Below are positions 42,702 to 54,025 of a stretch of DNA of 64,000 bases, in pieces. The stretch is from assembly GCF_000516985.1 (NCBI RefSeq), contig NW_006917096.1, forward strand, positions 1,225,606 through 1,289,605, given 5' to 3'. The notes beneath the pieces are model-generated. The model was not told where the DNA came from, did not search any database, and saw only the letters and a list, made by a program, of their open reading frames with translations. The stretch is from Pestalotiopsis fici W106-1 (lineage: Eukaryota > Ascomycota > Sordariomycetes > Amphisphaeriales > Sporocadaceae). A program made the position numbers and the translations under genes. Positions within the stretch are counted from its first letter, which is position 1. Each line of letters begins with the position of its first letter.

Positions 42702-43868
42702 ATGGTCGTCTACAGAAGCAGCACGACGGCCCCCGTCAACATTGCCGTTGTCAAGTACTGGGGCAAGCGAGACCCCAAGCTCAACCTGCCCACCAACTCG
42801 TCGCTCTCGGTGACGCTCTCGCAGGACGACCTGCGCACCCTCACGACGGCCTCGGCCTCGGAAGCCTACACCGAGGACGTGCTGCTCCTCAATGGCGCCC
42901 CCTCGGACCTGACCGGCGCCCGCACCCAGGCCTGCCTGCGCGAGCTGCGCACCCGCCGCGCCGCCCTCGAGGACAAGAACCCGTCCCTGCCCAAGCTCGC
43001 CCACCTCAAGCTCCTGCTCGTCTCCGAGAACAACTTCCCCACCGCCGCCGGCCTGGCCTCGTCCGCGGCTGGCTTCGCCGCCTTTGTCCGCGCCATTGCC
43101 GACCTCTACGAGCTGCCCGCCTCGCCGACCGAGCTGTCGCTGATTGCGCGCCAGGGCTCGGGCTCGGCCTGCCGCAGCTTGTTTGGCGGCTACGTCGCGT
43201 GGCGCGCCGGCGACAAGGCCGACGGCCTCGACAGCCAGGCCGTCGAGGTGGCGCCCGCGAGCCACTGGCCCCAGATGCGGGCCCTCATCCTCGTCGTCAG
43301 CGCCGCCAAAAAGGGCGTCAGCTCCACCAGCGGCATGCAGCAGACCGTGGCCACCTCGGGCCTGTTCCAGCAGCGCATCGCCACCGTGGTGCCCGCCAAC
43401 ATGGACTTGATGGAGCAGTCGATTGCCGACCGCGACTTTGCCAAGTTTGCAGAGGTCACCATGCGCGACTCCAACTCGTTCCACGCCACCTGCGCCGACA
43501 CGTATCCGCCCATCTTCTACATGAACGATGTGTCCAGGGCCGCCATCCGCGCCGTCGAGACCATCAACCAGGCCGCCGGCAAGACCGTCGCTGCCTACAC
43601 CTTTGACGCCGGCCCCAACGCCGTCATTTACTACCTCGAGGAGAACAGCGAGGCCGTGCTGGGCACCTTTTACCCGCTCCTGCAGTCCGTCGACGGCTGG
43701 AAGCAGAGCACCAACTTCAAGTCTACCGTGCAGCTCGACGAGACCATCAGCAGCACGCTGAAGGGTGGTGTGAGCCGAGTCATCATGACCGGTGTTGGTG
43801 AGGGTCCGCAAAAGACGGACGTCTACCTTGTGTCGGAGGAGGGAAAGCCTCTTTCTACTAGCTCATAA
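42702..43868 (+). CDS. erg19: Mevalonate diphosphate decarboxylase
   Basis: A single exon of 388 residues. The enzyme converts mevalonate 5-diphosphate, with ATP, to isopentenyl diphosphate and CO2, feeding ergosterol and other isoprenoids; it is cytosolic. It belongs to the GHMP kinase fold: APVNIAVVKYWGKRD near residues 10-24, NSSLSVTLS, the phosphate-binding PTAAGLASSAAGF at 113-125, the Arg/Ser loop RQGSGSACRSLFGGYV, SSTSGMQQTV, and DAGPNAVIYYL with the conserved Asp. Length equals fungal Erg19 (about 390). GC at third positions is very high, which makes the antisense frame (42525-43811) open as well; that frame is a shadow. Some relatives carry an intron just after the start, which this gene lacks. 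Confidence 0.96.
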   Translation: MVVYRSSTTAPVNIAVVKYWGKRDPKLNLPTNSSLSVTLSQDDLRTLTTASASEAYTEDVLLLNGAPSDLTGARTQACLRELRTRRAALEDKNPSLPKLAHLKLLLVSENNFPTAAGLASSAAGFAAFVRAIADLYELPASPTELSLIARQGSGSACRSLFGGYVAWRAGDKADGLDSQAVEVAPASHWPQMRALILVVSAAKKGVSSTSGMQQTVATSGLFQQRIATVVPANMDLMEQSIADRDFAKFAEVTMRDSNSFHATCADTYPPIFYMNDVSRAAIRAVETINQAAGKTVAAYTFDAGPNAVIYYLEENSEAVLGTFYPLLQSVDGWKQSTNFKSTVQLDETISSTLKGGVSRVIMTGVGEGPQKTDVYLVSEEGKPLSTSS

Positions 43869-45258
43869 ATTCCGAGACAGGAATACTCTTGATCTTTAAA
43901 GGATATTTAATGACACAAAAACATAGATGCTAATGATATAGACGACCAAATCACGTCCATTTCTATTTGAATAAATACAAATATGTGACATGGTGCTGTC
44001 TTGTGTTTGATAAAGGAGTGAAAATTGAAGCATGATTATATTTTCAGAGCTCATTCTCAAGGTCACTATTGTCTCAATTCGAAGCGGTCGCTATTGATTA
44101 CTACGCCTGAAAGGCCTTCAAGAACACCAGAACCTATATTACTAGCCGGTGATAGTGTTCGTACAGAGTACATGGAATATCAAGAGTGGTGAAAATGTTT
44201 GATCAATTGGCTGAGTTACATAGAGACTATGAGCTCTAGAAAATGTGTATACAAAGGAGATCCATGATTTCCAGAATTGCTGCACAAGAATAGATGTGAA
44301 GGTAGACATCGGCGCCATGGCCAAGAAGTACCACGTCCCAGCGCCCTCCTTCCCCTCGTCTTTTCCATGATACCAGCGCTGAGGTAGATGACGGATCAGA
44401 TGTTTGACAGAGGTAGCGGGCATTCGTATTGACTGTTACCTTGGCACAAGAGGGTATCTTCTTCTCTAATGATGACTATCTTGGTCAAAATCATCGTACT
44501 CTTGGAACTGATGGTGGTTGGGGTTGACTGCACGGACTACTCACTGGGGCTCGTGGCAACGGCGGTAGCTCACGCTCGCAGCGGTGCCAGTTATGATGAT
44601 GACGCCGCCGCAGCGGTTGCTGCCTTGACCTCTTCGTTGAGAGCAAGGGTAGTTCTCTCGGTTGTCTCGGAGTTTACTGGATGTGGTACGCACCGCCATT
44701 TTGCGAAATTGAGGAAGGACACGGTTGACGAAAAGGTGAGTCCAACTACTAGAGCGGATCGTTGGAATCTTGAGGGAATGGGACGTTCGGCGGCGGTGGG
44801 GATAGGAGAAGATGTGGAACGTTGCGGAATAATAGATTACTAGGCAGATATCAGAAGTCTTTTGATCAAATCGAGTAGGAAAGATGGTGGAATTTAGAGA
44901 AAGAAATTGAAGAAAGAAGCAAATAAATAGAGAAGCGGGTGGAGGAGAGAAATAGGACAGAGAGAGATATGGGAAGGAGAGAGGAGGCGGAAGTTGTAGA
45001 CTTCCAGAGCAAACGAGGGCCCTTTCCGACATGCTCATTCTGCCTGTCTGTGATTTCCTGCCCTTTCGCAATACCTTCCATACAACGCGCCGAAGAAAGA
45101 CAAGACATTGGCAGTGTCGGTGTCGTGTTGACACGCAGGTAGCAGGGAATGACCCATCCCGTAAGAGTAGGCGCGGACGACCACAATGGGCAGATGACAA
45201 CAAAATCGAAAAATTTGGCGTTTTCGCCCGGCTGATACCCGAGTGAGGGGGCAGCTTC

Positions 45259-45278
45259 TCCTGTGAACTCTCACAGGA
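45259..45278. repeat. Small hairpin TCCTGTGA/TCACAGGA
   Basis: Eight-base arms separated by ACTC. It lies between convergent genes and could form an RNA hairpin, but arms this short also arise by chance. Confidence 0.4.
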
Positions 45279-45356
45279 ACCGTGATTGTCACTCAGGTGA
45301 ATATGGTAGGAACAATCTACTTCGCCGCTTGCAAGTGCTCAGATATAAGTCGTAAT

Positions 45357-45380
45357 TGCTTTCACAGAGCATGATGCAAT
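45357..45380 (+). repeat. 24-base segment, partner of 36437-36460
   Basis: 22 of 24 bases match the copy 8.9 kb upstream, same orientation. Intergenic. Confidence 0.5.
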
Positions 45381-45701
45381 GACAAGTACATTTCGAAGAA
45401 AGGTGGATCGTATCGGAGGAAGAACTATCCTGTAGTCTCTTGGTCTTCATTCCATATTGTTCACCCTTAGGTTCTTCAAAAGGATGTGGGGAAGCGTATA
45501 AGATGTCGAGAAACAATAGCATAACTGACATGATGTGATTGATTACTTTAATTATTATTTACTGTGTAGTGTATTTGATTAGATGCCGATTATGCTGGCA
45601 GATAGTCTCACGTTGTTCCGTCTGGTAGCATCCCCAGTGAACGTCGAAAATGTGTGTGTTCACTACAAGAATTCCAATGCGAACCCTGATGAAGGACATT
45701 C

Positions 45702-47832
45702 CTAAGCCTCGCCGCCGCTAGTCGACGTGTAGCCACTGTAGACGAACCAATCTCCCGACGCGGTATCGTGCGTAACATTGGTCTGTCCCAGCTGTCCATT
45801 CTTCAAGCTTCCGCTGGCAGCCAAAGGGGCCGCGGCAGAGCCATTCTGGCGGTGCAAATGGTTCTCGCCCGGGAGAACGGTAAAGTTGGCCAGGGAGATC
45901 TCGTAGCCCTGCTTGACCGCCGTGGTCGGGATGCCAAAGAAGGAGGCGTTGAGCGAGCTGTGGCTGATTGACAGCTCATAGTAGCCACGGTAGTACAGAT
46001 CCTGCCATTGCAATTCCTGATTTGCACCAGTTAACCACGCGGAGGCGCTGTTGGCTGTCTCAAGACTAATGTTCTGGCCGTAGGGGCACGGTGAAGAGAC
46101 GGCCGATCCTGCAAACTCGACGCCAACGGAGCCGGATCCCGTCTTTGAATCATACTCGTGCTCGTCCAGCCATACGAGATCCGAGACCCAAGAAGCGTGC
46201 GAATCGCCAGCCAGGAAAATTGTGTTGTTAATGTTATTCTCGTAAAGGGTCGAGAAAGTTCTGTTGCGGTTCGACTGATAGCCGTCCCACGAGTCGTAGT
46301 TAAGGGGATCCGTATCTCCAAGACCCAAGCTCTCGTTCATGCGGCTAAAGACGATTTGGTTGCCAATGATCCGCCACGTTGCTCCACGAGACGAGCTGTC
46401 CTTGAGCTTGTGGTAGAACCAGGCCTCCTGACGGGGGCCCATGAGACTGCGGCCAGCATCCTGCGAGATCTCGTGGACGTAGTGGGTGTTCCAGTATAGA
46501 TCAGTGATGGAGCGGTCATACTGGCGCGTGTCTAGCATAACGAGGTCAAAGAGATCACCAAAGCTGAAATCTCTCCAGATGCGCAAGTTGTCGTCCATTT
46601 CCACTTGACGAATGGGCACTAGGAAGATTAATTTAGTCATAGTAGTCATTGGAGAGTTTTAGAAAACTTGGACCTACTCCACTCGAAATAAGCTCTGACG
46701 GCGTTCATCTTGCGCTGGTCAACGGATACACCACCATCGTGAATGAATGAGTCTTCAGTATTGTTCAGTTCGGATGAACCATCACGGTATGTGTTGTCGG
46801 CGACCTCTGTACCATACAATCAGCAACTTTTGCTCCTTAATCAACAGACTGGAGAACCTACCATGGTCATCCCAAACAGGGATCCAGGGGAAGTTTTGGT
46901 GGCTCGCAACCAAATCCAAGTCGGTTCTATATGTAGCAAGCCGCCTTCTATAGTCGTACAGTCTACGGATGCAGTGTCAGAGATACTCAAGTTAAAAGAC
47001 AAGATCAAGACGACATACGTGAAAATCTCGCGGTCTGGTAGAGGGATGCGGTCGTAGGCATTTCCCCAACCATACTCGCCATTTCCGTACTCGTAGATGT
47101 AATCACCGAGGTGAATAACATAGTCGACAGAGTCCTTTCTCACAGGGTTTCCGTACGCATTGAAGAAGCCAAATGCTTTGATAGGCCATGTCAGCACGAG
47201 CACGGTAAATTCTGTTTATGATTCAGTAACCTACGAAAGTTGCTGCAAGAGTACACGGCCAGTCTGATGGCGGTGTCGACCTTGGAGTCCTTGGAGGGGA
47301 TGGTCTTGGTCCGACCGACGGGCGAAACATTGTCGGAGCCACATACATTGAACTGATAGTAGTAGGTGGTGAATGGGAGTAGCTTCTTGGCTTCAACCTT
47401 GACCGTGTAGTCAATATCAGAGCTCGTGTAAGCCGTTCCCGCATCAGCCGTCACGGCGAAATCATCCGTGGTACTAATCTTCCAGTCCACACACACGGGA
47501 GCAGCACTCTGGGCGACATATGGCTCAGTGTCATGGTTGTACAGGCCAACGTAACCAGAGACGGTCACATTGCTCTGATCGTTATCGTTGGAGGGACTGA
47601 TTCTCGTCCAAAGGATAACGCTGTCCTCGTACGGGTCACCACTAGCCACGCCGTGGGTGAAGTTGAGCTGTGCGGGGTCCCATGGCGAGCTGGCGTATGC
47701 TCGCTTCGCTACCTTGTTGATCGAGACGCCCAAGCCAGGATGGTGCAGTGAGGGCGAGAAGTAATTGACGTTGCCCGTGTAGGCTGCAAGAGCCGTGGCA
47801 GTAAAGGGCAGGACGTGAAGGGCACGAACCAT
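45702..47832 (-). CDS. Secreted PhoD-like alkaline phosphatase/phosphodiesterase
   Basis: Five exons (47832..47235, 47175..47019, 46962..46862, 46806..46678, 46618..45702) encode 633 residues; every junction keeps frame and restores family sequence. A signal peptide (MVRALHVLPFTATALAA) is followed by the PhoD N-terminal domain: FTHGVASGDP and SVILWTRISP. The metallophosphatase core shows DYVIHLGDYIYEYG, ASHQNFPWIPVWDDHEVADN, MLDTRQYDRS, IGNQIVFSRM and AGDSHASWVSDLVW, holding the Asp, Asn and His metal ligands. PhoD enzymes hydrolyse phosphate mono- and diesters using iron and calcium and are usually extracellular, so a role in phosphate supply is likely. Many Asn-X-Ser/Thr sites agree with secretion. 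The ATG at 47832 was chosen because the signal peptide begins there. Confidence 0.94.
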
Positions 47833-49660
47833 TGTGGCGGTTTGGAGCAATCGGCAGGGTCCTCGTCCAAATCTCACTCGATCCGAAGATCAAAGGTTAG
47901 TAGGTCTGTTGCGGCCTCTTATATTAGGATTCTTGTCCGCGTAAGCATAACACCAGTTTTAATATTCATGCCCAAGAACGTGGTATTGGAAACCTCGTGG
48001 CACCCTAGGCCAAAGCAATATTACGGATAACCCATGCCATGCTCGTGTAGTTGACCGATCTCACCATTGGTTGCTGTCATGCATTCGTCCAATGTGTGCA
48101 GGGAAACAAGCTTCCTCGGTATGATTGCGATTGGGCCCATTGGAAATCCTGGCAACCTGGTTCGACAAAGACGTCGAGGACTCCAGCGATCGAGGCCATC
48201 TTGACCAGGCCCTGCCGGCGCTCCGCGGAAGCGGATTTGCATCTGCATGAGCGATACAACTTGGTGGCATCCGGGAGGCCGCTACCAAGGCCTTGGTCTC
48301 TCCTATCATTGGTGGCCTGCCGACGGAGTAACGGCCAGTATACTATGTTTGGCAATATCCTCGTGCTCAGCAAGGAGTAGTAAGAACTAGAATTCGAGAA
48401 ACAGAGTCAATGATGATGACGATGTGCATTCTAGCGGCGGAAGCACCCTGGTTCAAAGGAGGGAAACTCAAAAAGTCGCCTAAGAACAGATCCAATGGCG
48501 GCTGCCAGATTAGGCACGTTGCACACTATTATCATGGTGTAACCCCGCCCTTTGCAACGACGGTTATCTCCGCTCCCTGCAACCGACTGAACTATGTACT
48601 ATGTAAAATGGATGACATTTCTCTTCTTGATTGCATTCATTGGAGGGTCGCACTCGTTTATAGTCAGCCAAGATATCCCAACATATCTTTTGCCTAGACT
48701 GAAGCCGCCATCATCGCTTTTCAAGGCAAAGAAAGGACCCCACCAAAATAGTATTGAGGTTACAGCGTAAAACACTGGTATATATGTACTGTACATGGAA
48801 AGCAGACACAACAGTACAATGATTTCAATTTTCAACTGAATACTGTTGAAACCCTAAATTGATTTTCAAATAAAGATACTGTGCTCGCATACACCTCACA
48901 TCCCTCCGTTTGCTGATCCAATCGCTCCGAGACCGTTTGATAGACGTGCACTTAGAGCCCCCGCGCTAATTATAGTTCCCTCGAGCGGGTTGACCAATAC
49001 ATTAAATCACCCTTTGTCTATTCTCTGGAAAGATGATACGACCAGTATCTGAAATAAAGAGTAAAATTAAAGATAGTCTACATCTACGAAAATAATGTGT
49101 GAACAAACAGACTTAATCAACCCTTCCCGTTGTGTCACCCGAAGGGTGCCACACATCCAGCCACACTGTGGCGCATCAAAAGATATGATTAATTTTATTG
49201 CAACGTTTATACAATCAAGTGAACTGCAAAGTAAATCAGGTCAAATCTCCATCATTATCCTCCTCATGGGTAACGGGAATTGTCTGGTGATACATTGTTA
49301 CCTGTGCGAGTTTGCAACTTATATATATCTCTTAGTGATCGCTGAAGCGACCTGACTACCTAAGTACCAGCATGAATTGAATTTGCTCCCCCAAACATAT
49401 TGTGGATTCATGGCCCGTTTTGCTTCCTTAATTGTTTTTCTCCCTTTTCCTTTGAAGTCGCACTTGAACAATCCAATCAAGACGATATGTCTAGCAGATA
49501 TTTGCGTTATGCCGAGTACTGTGCCGCAGGAGCGGCTATTCCGAAGAATCCAACCAATGTCTTACCCACGCTAATAAATCCCCCGCAAGCTGACTTACTT
49601 TTCGCGCGCGCAGTCTTCTCGGCGTAGACGACATCAAAAGAAAGAAAACAGCAGTTGATA
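47833..49660. other. Intergenic between divergent PhoD-like and dehydrogenase genes
   Basis: 1.83 kb with both promoters. It contains an AT-rich part (48590-49380) and no frame with protein character. Nothing else recognised. Confidence 0.45.
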
Positions 49661-50946
49661 ATGGCACAGAACATGAAGGCCCTGGTGCTTCACGGTCCAA
49701 AGGACCTCCGGCTTGAGGAGGTACCAAGACCAGAAGCAGGACCAGGCAGCGTAGTTGTCCAAGTGCTGGCAGCTCCCCTGTGGGATTACCTGGTGCGTGC
49801 ATTGACTTTCGAGAGAATATCTTCAAGCCTTGCCTTTTATACTGATTGCGATTTCAGGCCGAAGTTATTGACGGGACTCGCCAATACCCTCTCGCCTTCC
49901 CGCTCATCTTCGGCACTTGCTGTGTCGGGAGAATCACACAAGTCGGACCCGACGTCAAGGCGCTGCAGCCCGGAAGCCTCGTCTTCTGCGACTACATTGT
50001 ACGTCTTAGAGATGCTCCCGAGGAAAGAATCGTCCTAGGTAAGTACCAGTGCGCGGTGCTGGCTTGTCATGACGTTGACCTGGTTAGGCTACCACGGTGG
50101 ACAAACACCGCTCGAGCAGAAGCTCTCGTCCGAGTATTGGAAAGACGGCTGCTTTGCCGAGTTTGCTCGCTTCCCAACTGAGAATGTGCACCAACTGGAC
50201 GAGAAGGCGCTCGAGCAAAATGGCATTTCTCCCTACCAAATGTCCGAGCTAGCAGCCCTTATCCCGGCCATGGGCGCCGTCAACTCGATCGGCATCACCG
50301 CCGGCGAGACGGTCCTCGTGGTCCCGGCCACGGGGTACTTTAGCTCCAGCGCCATTGTCGCGGCGCTCGCAGTGGGCGCCACCGTCGTTGCCGGCAGCCG
50401 CAGCAAGGACAAGCTGGATGCTCTGGTCGCGCACTTTGGCGACGACGGCAAGAGGATCCGCCCCGTTGTCCTCACTGGGGATGTGTACGCCGACTGTGCG
50501 GCGCTGCGCGCGGCCACGCCCGGTGGAAAGGGTGCCGATGCCTATATAGACTATTCGCCGCCCATGGCGGCCGGCACAACCCACATTGAGGCTGGTTTAT
50601 TGGCCCTCAAACGGCATGGAAGGTGAGTCTGAGCCACTTGTTTCCTTGTAAAACCCAATATCTTCTTTGACTGACATTAAACCAAAGGTGCTGTTTCGCC
50701 GGTGTCATCATTGACAACGTGCCGATCCCGTATGCTGTCGTCATGGCTCAGTGTTTGACGATCAAGGGTCAATTTGCGCAGGAAAGAGACGATACTGCGC
50801 GTGCAGTCAGGCTAATCGAGGCTGGCAACTTGACCTTGCGAAAGGACATTATTGCTCAACATCCACTGGAAGAGCACGCCGAGGCCTTGAAGTTGGCGGC
50901 TGAATCGGGAGGATGGAAGAAGCTCGTCCTCTTCGCTCCGAAATAG
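49661..50946 (+). CDS. Zinc-type alcohol dehydrogenase-like oxidoreductase (MDR superfamily)
   Basis: Four exons (49661..49792, 49858..50038, 50088..50622, 50688..50946) give 368 residues. The N-terminal GroES-like domain begins MKALVLHGPKDLRLEEVPRP and includes FPLIFGTCCVGRITQVGPDV. The Rossmann domain shows ETVLVVPATGYFSSSAIVAA and ATVVAGSRSKDKLDAL, so a dinucleotide is bound, but the usual catalytic-zinc GHE motif and the four-Cys structural zinc site are missing. This places it among the zinc-independent or degenerate medium-chain dehydrogenases, such as quinone or isopropanol dehydrogenase-like proteins. Substrate unknown. The C-terminus LPxEEHAEAL-type motif (HPLEEHAEALKLA) is normal for the family. 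The first ATG is used; the open frame 6 bases upstream does not begin with ATG. It lies 0.8 kb upstream of an MFS gene on the same strand, which may be coincidence. Confidence 0.88.
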
Positions 50947-51774
50947 ATGGTAGGATCGCCATGCAGTCTAGACCTTAGATATTGTGCAGAGATGCATTGT
51001 CCAACCAAATTCTAAAAGTAGCCAGTTCGTGGAGCATGGAGGCGTCTAACATGTGTTGCTTGGTGTTGCGTACATCACCACCGGCCAGCAGTCGAGGAAC
51101 ATTGTGCCCATAATCAACAACCATGCTTACAGTTCCGCGATGGATAAGTTGTTGTTAAAGAACCATTATCCAAATACTTAAACTTCTTGTGTAACAATTT
51201 ATATGGTGCATAGATTCTACATATAGGTTTTTAAATAACGCGAGTGGCTTGACTATATCGGCCCATGGTTATAGATAAGATAAAGTCGCCGTGTGATCCT
51301 AGTTGAAGGCTTGGCGCGAGCGTTACTCGTCTCGGAAACGGCCTCGTGCTTGAGCTATTGGTTCTCCTCTTTCTCCAACCGTCCTTGTTACGTAGAAACA
51401 CCCTTGGAAAACAATTTACATTGACTGGTTTGTTGGCGGGGTAAAATCTTGAGGCAAAGTTTGAGTCTAGTCTGTTCCGCGATTTTGACAGTAACGCAAC
51501 AACATCCATGAAGCGTTCATCAATTACTGAATTGATCGACTGCTCATAGCACGTGCATGAGTTCCTACTTGGTAGAGACACGTGCTCGTCCTGCAGTAAG
51601 CCCAACTAAATGCACCCCGTGTGTTTATTTCCTGCCGCTGTATGCGCCACTTGAGTCTGAAGAAAAAGAAAGAGAAAATAAAAAGCTACCAGCGCCACTC
51701 GTCATTCTCAAACAGTGACTATATATAAAGTGCTTATCACGACAAGCTCTTGGCAAGAATTATACTCGTACGGA
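50947..51774. other. Intergenic between dehydrogenase and MFS transporter
   Basis: 828 bases with the 3' UTR of the dehydrogenase and the promoter of the transporter. TATATAAAG at 51721-51729 lies 46 bases before the chosen ATG and could be a TATA box. Nothing else recognised. Confidence 0.5.
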
Positions 51775-54025
51775 ATGGCACAAGCAGCGAATTCAACGAT
51801 GGATCTCAGCAACGCCGAAAAGGGCTCCAAAAATGATCAACCTCTGGCAGACGTGGCCGCCGGTCAGAGCGAGGATCTCCTCGGCCTGCAGGACCTGGAC
51901 ACGGCCCTGAACATGAAGATGCACCTGGTGAATGATGTAAGCGATTGCCGGCGAACCTCTAATCCGCAGATTCTAATCCAGGTTGTTTCAGGCGATTGAT
52001 GAGATTGGTTGGACTCGGTATCACTGGAAATTATTTGCTCTCAATGGCTTTGGGTGAGCTATGCGACGACACCGAGCTGATTTTGCGAGAGCGATTGCCG
52101 ACTGATTCGCTCGACAGTTATGCTGTAGACTCGCTCGTCCTGCTCCTCCAATCGGTCATTGCGTCGCAGGCTTTCAAGGAACTCGGCCCCACGGGCTACT
52201 CGGCAGGTCTGACCATCGCCGTCTACGGTATGCTGTCTCAGTCTACACCTAGAGTAGATTTTTTGGCGCTGACCAATGTCTGTTTAGTTGGCATGTTGTG
52301 CGGCGCGATATTTTGGGGACTGAGTGCAGATATGGTAGGAAGAAGATGTAAGTCTTTTTTTTTTTTTTACAACAGACATAGGGATCCGAGCTGACAAGGA
52401 CAGGGGCGTTCAATATTTCGCTGTTCATATGCTCGGCGGCCGCGATCGTTGCAGGTGCTGCTCCCAGTTGGCCCTCGCTTGGCTTCTTCATTGCCATGGT
52501 CGGGTTTGGAGGAGGTGGAAATCTAATCTTGGATACCACCGTATTCTTGGAGTGTAAGTCCTGACGTGGTCCCACTTTAAGCACAATTCTTTACTTGGAG
52601 TCCATGGCCATTGGTCCTTCAGCGTACTTTTCACTGATATCGTCGCCGTTGCCCGAGAATAGACCTGCCATCACACAAGCAGTGGGTGCTCACTTTCCTT
52701 GCATGCTGGTGGGGATTCGGGCAAGCCATCACCGGTTTCATCGCCTGGGGATTCTTGGGTAAGTTCAACCCCAGTCCATTAATCATCCTTTCTTCAGTTT
52801 GCACAGTCTGCTCAACCACGTAACCAGTGCCCGAGCGATGGAACTGCGCCTCGGCAGATGACTGTCCTCGCGATTCCAACTGGGGTTGGAGGTATACCAT
52901 GTTCACAGCCGGCGCTTTGGTCTTTGTCCTGTCGGTCCTGCGCGTGACCGTCATACGGCTCAAGGAGACGCCCAAGTATCTTCTGGGCAGAGGCGAGGAT
53001 GCCGCTCTTGTCGAGTCCCTCCACAGCATCGCAACAAAGTACAATAAGCCATGTTCTCTCACCGTTGAGAAGCTAGAGTCATGTGGCAGGGTCCGGTCTG
53101 CCGACCGTGACAGTGGCTTCTCGGCAGGGGCAGCCGCTGTTCACCTGAGAGGCCTCTTTAGCACTCGACAGCTTGCCCTGTCGACCTTGCTCATCTGGCT
53201 ATCGTGGACCCTCATTGGTCTAGCATATCCTCTATTTTACGTCTTCCTCAAGTACGTCGAATCACATTCCCCGATACCGAACGCAATTGACCAAGAGACA
53301 GCAAATATCTAGAGAGCCGGGGTGCCACGGCTGGCGTCAGCACATACGATACATGGCGCAACTATGCCCTGACCAACATCTCCGGCATCTTTGGTCCCAT
53401 GCTGGCCGCGTGGTTGTGCGAGCGCCGGATCCTTGGCCGTCGGTACACCATGGTCATTGGCGCACTGGTGACCATGGCCTTTTTCTTTGCCTACACGGCA
53501 GTGAAAACCCCAGCCCAAAACGTTGGCTTTAGCTGTGCCATTGGCTTTTGCCTGAACATCTATTACGGCACGTTATACGCGTACACCCCCGAGGTTCTGC
53601 CTGTGAGTGCTTCCCCCCCCCCCTCCTATACCCTTATATGCTGTCCTTTTTTAAGGGTCAGGTCGGAGAGACATTGGCTTGGGGGAAAAAAAGAAGAAGA
53701 AAAAAAAACAGTACGAGCTCTTGCAAGGAACTGTCCAAGCTTGCACAAGTACTCCAAGTCATTCACTCTATGTGCCTTTTCAACTTTCATCACAAGATCC
53801 AGACTACTAACTCTGAAATCAAAAACGCAGAGCGCCCACAGAGCCACGGGCAACGGTGTAGCCGTTGCGTGTAATCGCGTCATGGGTATCATATCAGCCG
53901 TTGTCGGAACGACAGCCAACACGTCCACGTCGGCCCCCATCTACGTGTGTGCCGCACTCTTCATAGGCATGGCTGCCGTCAGCGCGTCTTTTCCCTTTGA
54001 ACCCTACGGCCGCCGAAGCAGTTGA
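51775..54025 (+). CDS. MFS transporter, sugar/organic-solute (SV2-like) type
   Basis: Nine exons: 51775..51936, 51992..52053, 52118..52227, 52288..52347, 52404..52553, 52663..52758, 52828..53251, 53302..53602, 53831..54025, giving 519 residues. The assembled protein has the family order: WTRYHWKLFALNGFGYAVDS, SLVLLLQSVIASQAF, SAGLTIAVYVGMLCGAIFWG, LSADMVGRRWAFNISLF, FIAMVGFGGGGNLILDTTVF, LEYLPSHKQWVLTFLACWWG, LKETPKYLLGRGED, then helices 7-12 ending FPFEPYGRRSS. DMVGRR is the loop motif after helix 2, and SAHRATGNG the one in the second half. The last intron (53603..53830, 228 bases) contains no stop and is a multiple of three, so reading through is possible on paper. It resembles the plasma-membrane metabolite transporters; the substrate is unknown. 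It may be co-regulated with the dehydrogenase upstream, but this is only proximity. Confidence 0.87.

Larger units (their letters stand above)
43869..45701. other. Intergenic between erg19 and the PhoD-like gene (convergent)
   Basis: 1.83 kb. It holds a TCCTGTGA/TCACAGGA hairpin with a 4-base loop (45259-45278) and the second copy of a 24-base repeat (45357-45380). The antisense pair of frames near 44469-45203 has low-complexity sequence and no domain, so I do not call a gene. Confidence 0.45.

Noticed and set aside
42525..43811. 428-codon open frame antisense to erg19
   Set aside because: It results from very high third-position GC in erg19, is Gly/Val/Ala/Arg-rich with no domain, and overlaps a gene with clear catalytic motifs.
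44469..45203. Opposed frames of 124 (+) and 220 (-) codons
   Set aside because: Low-complexity Ala/Val or Ser/Phe sequence, no ATG-proximal conservation visible, no domain.
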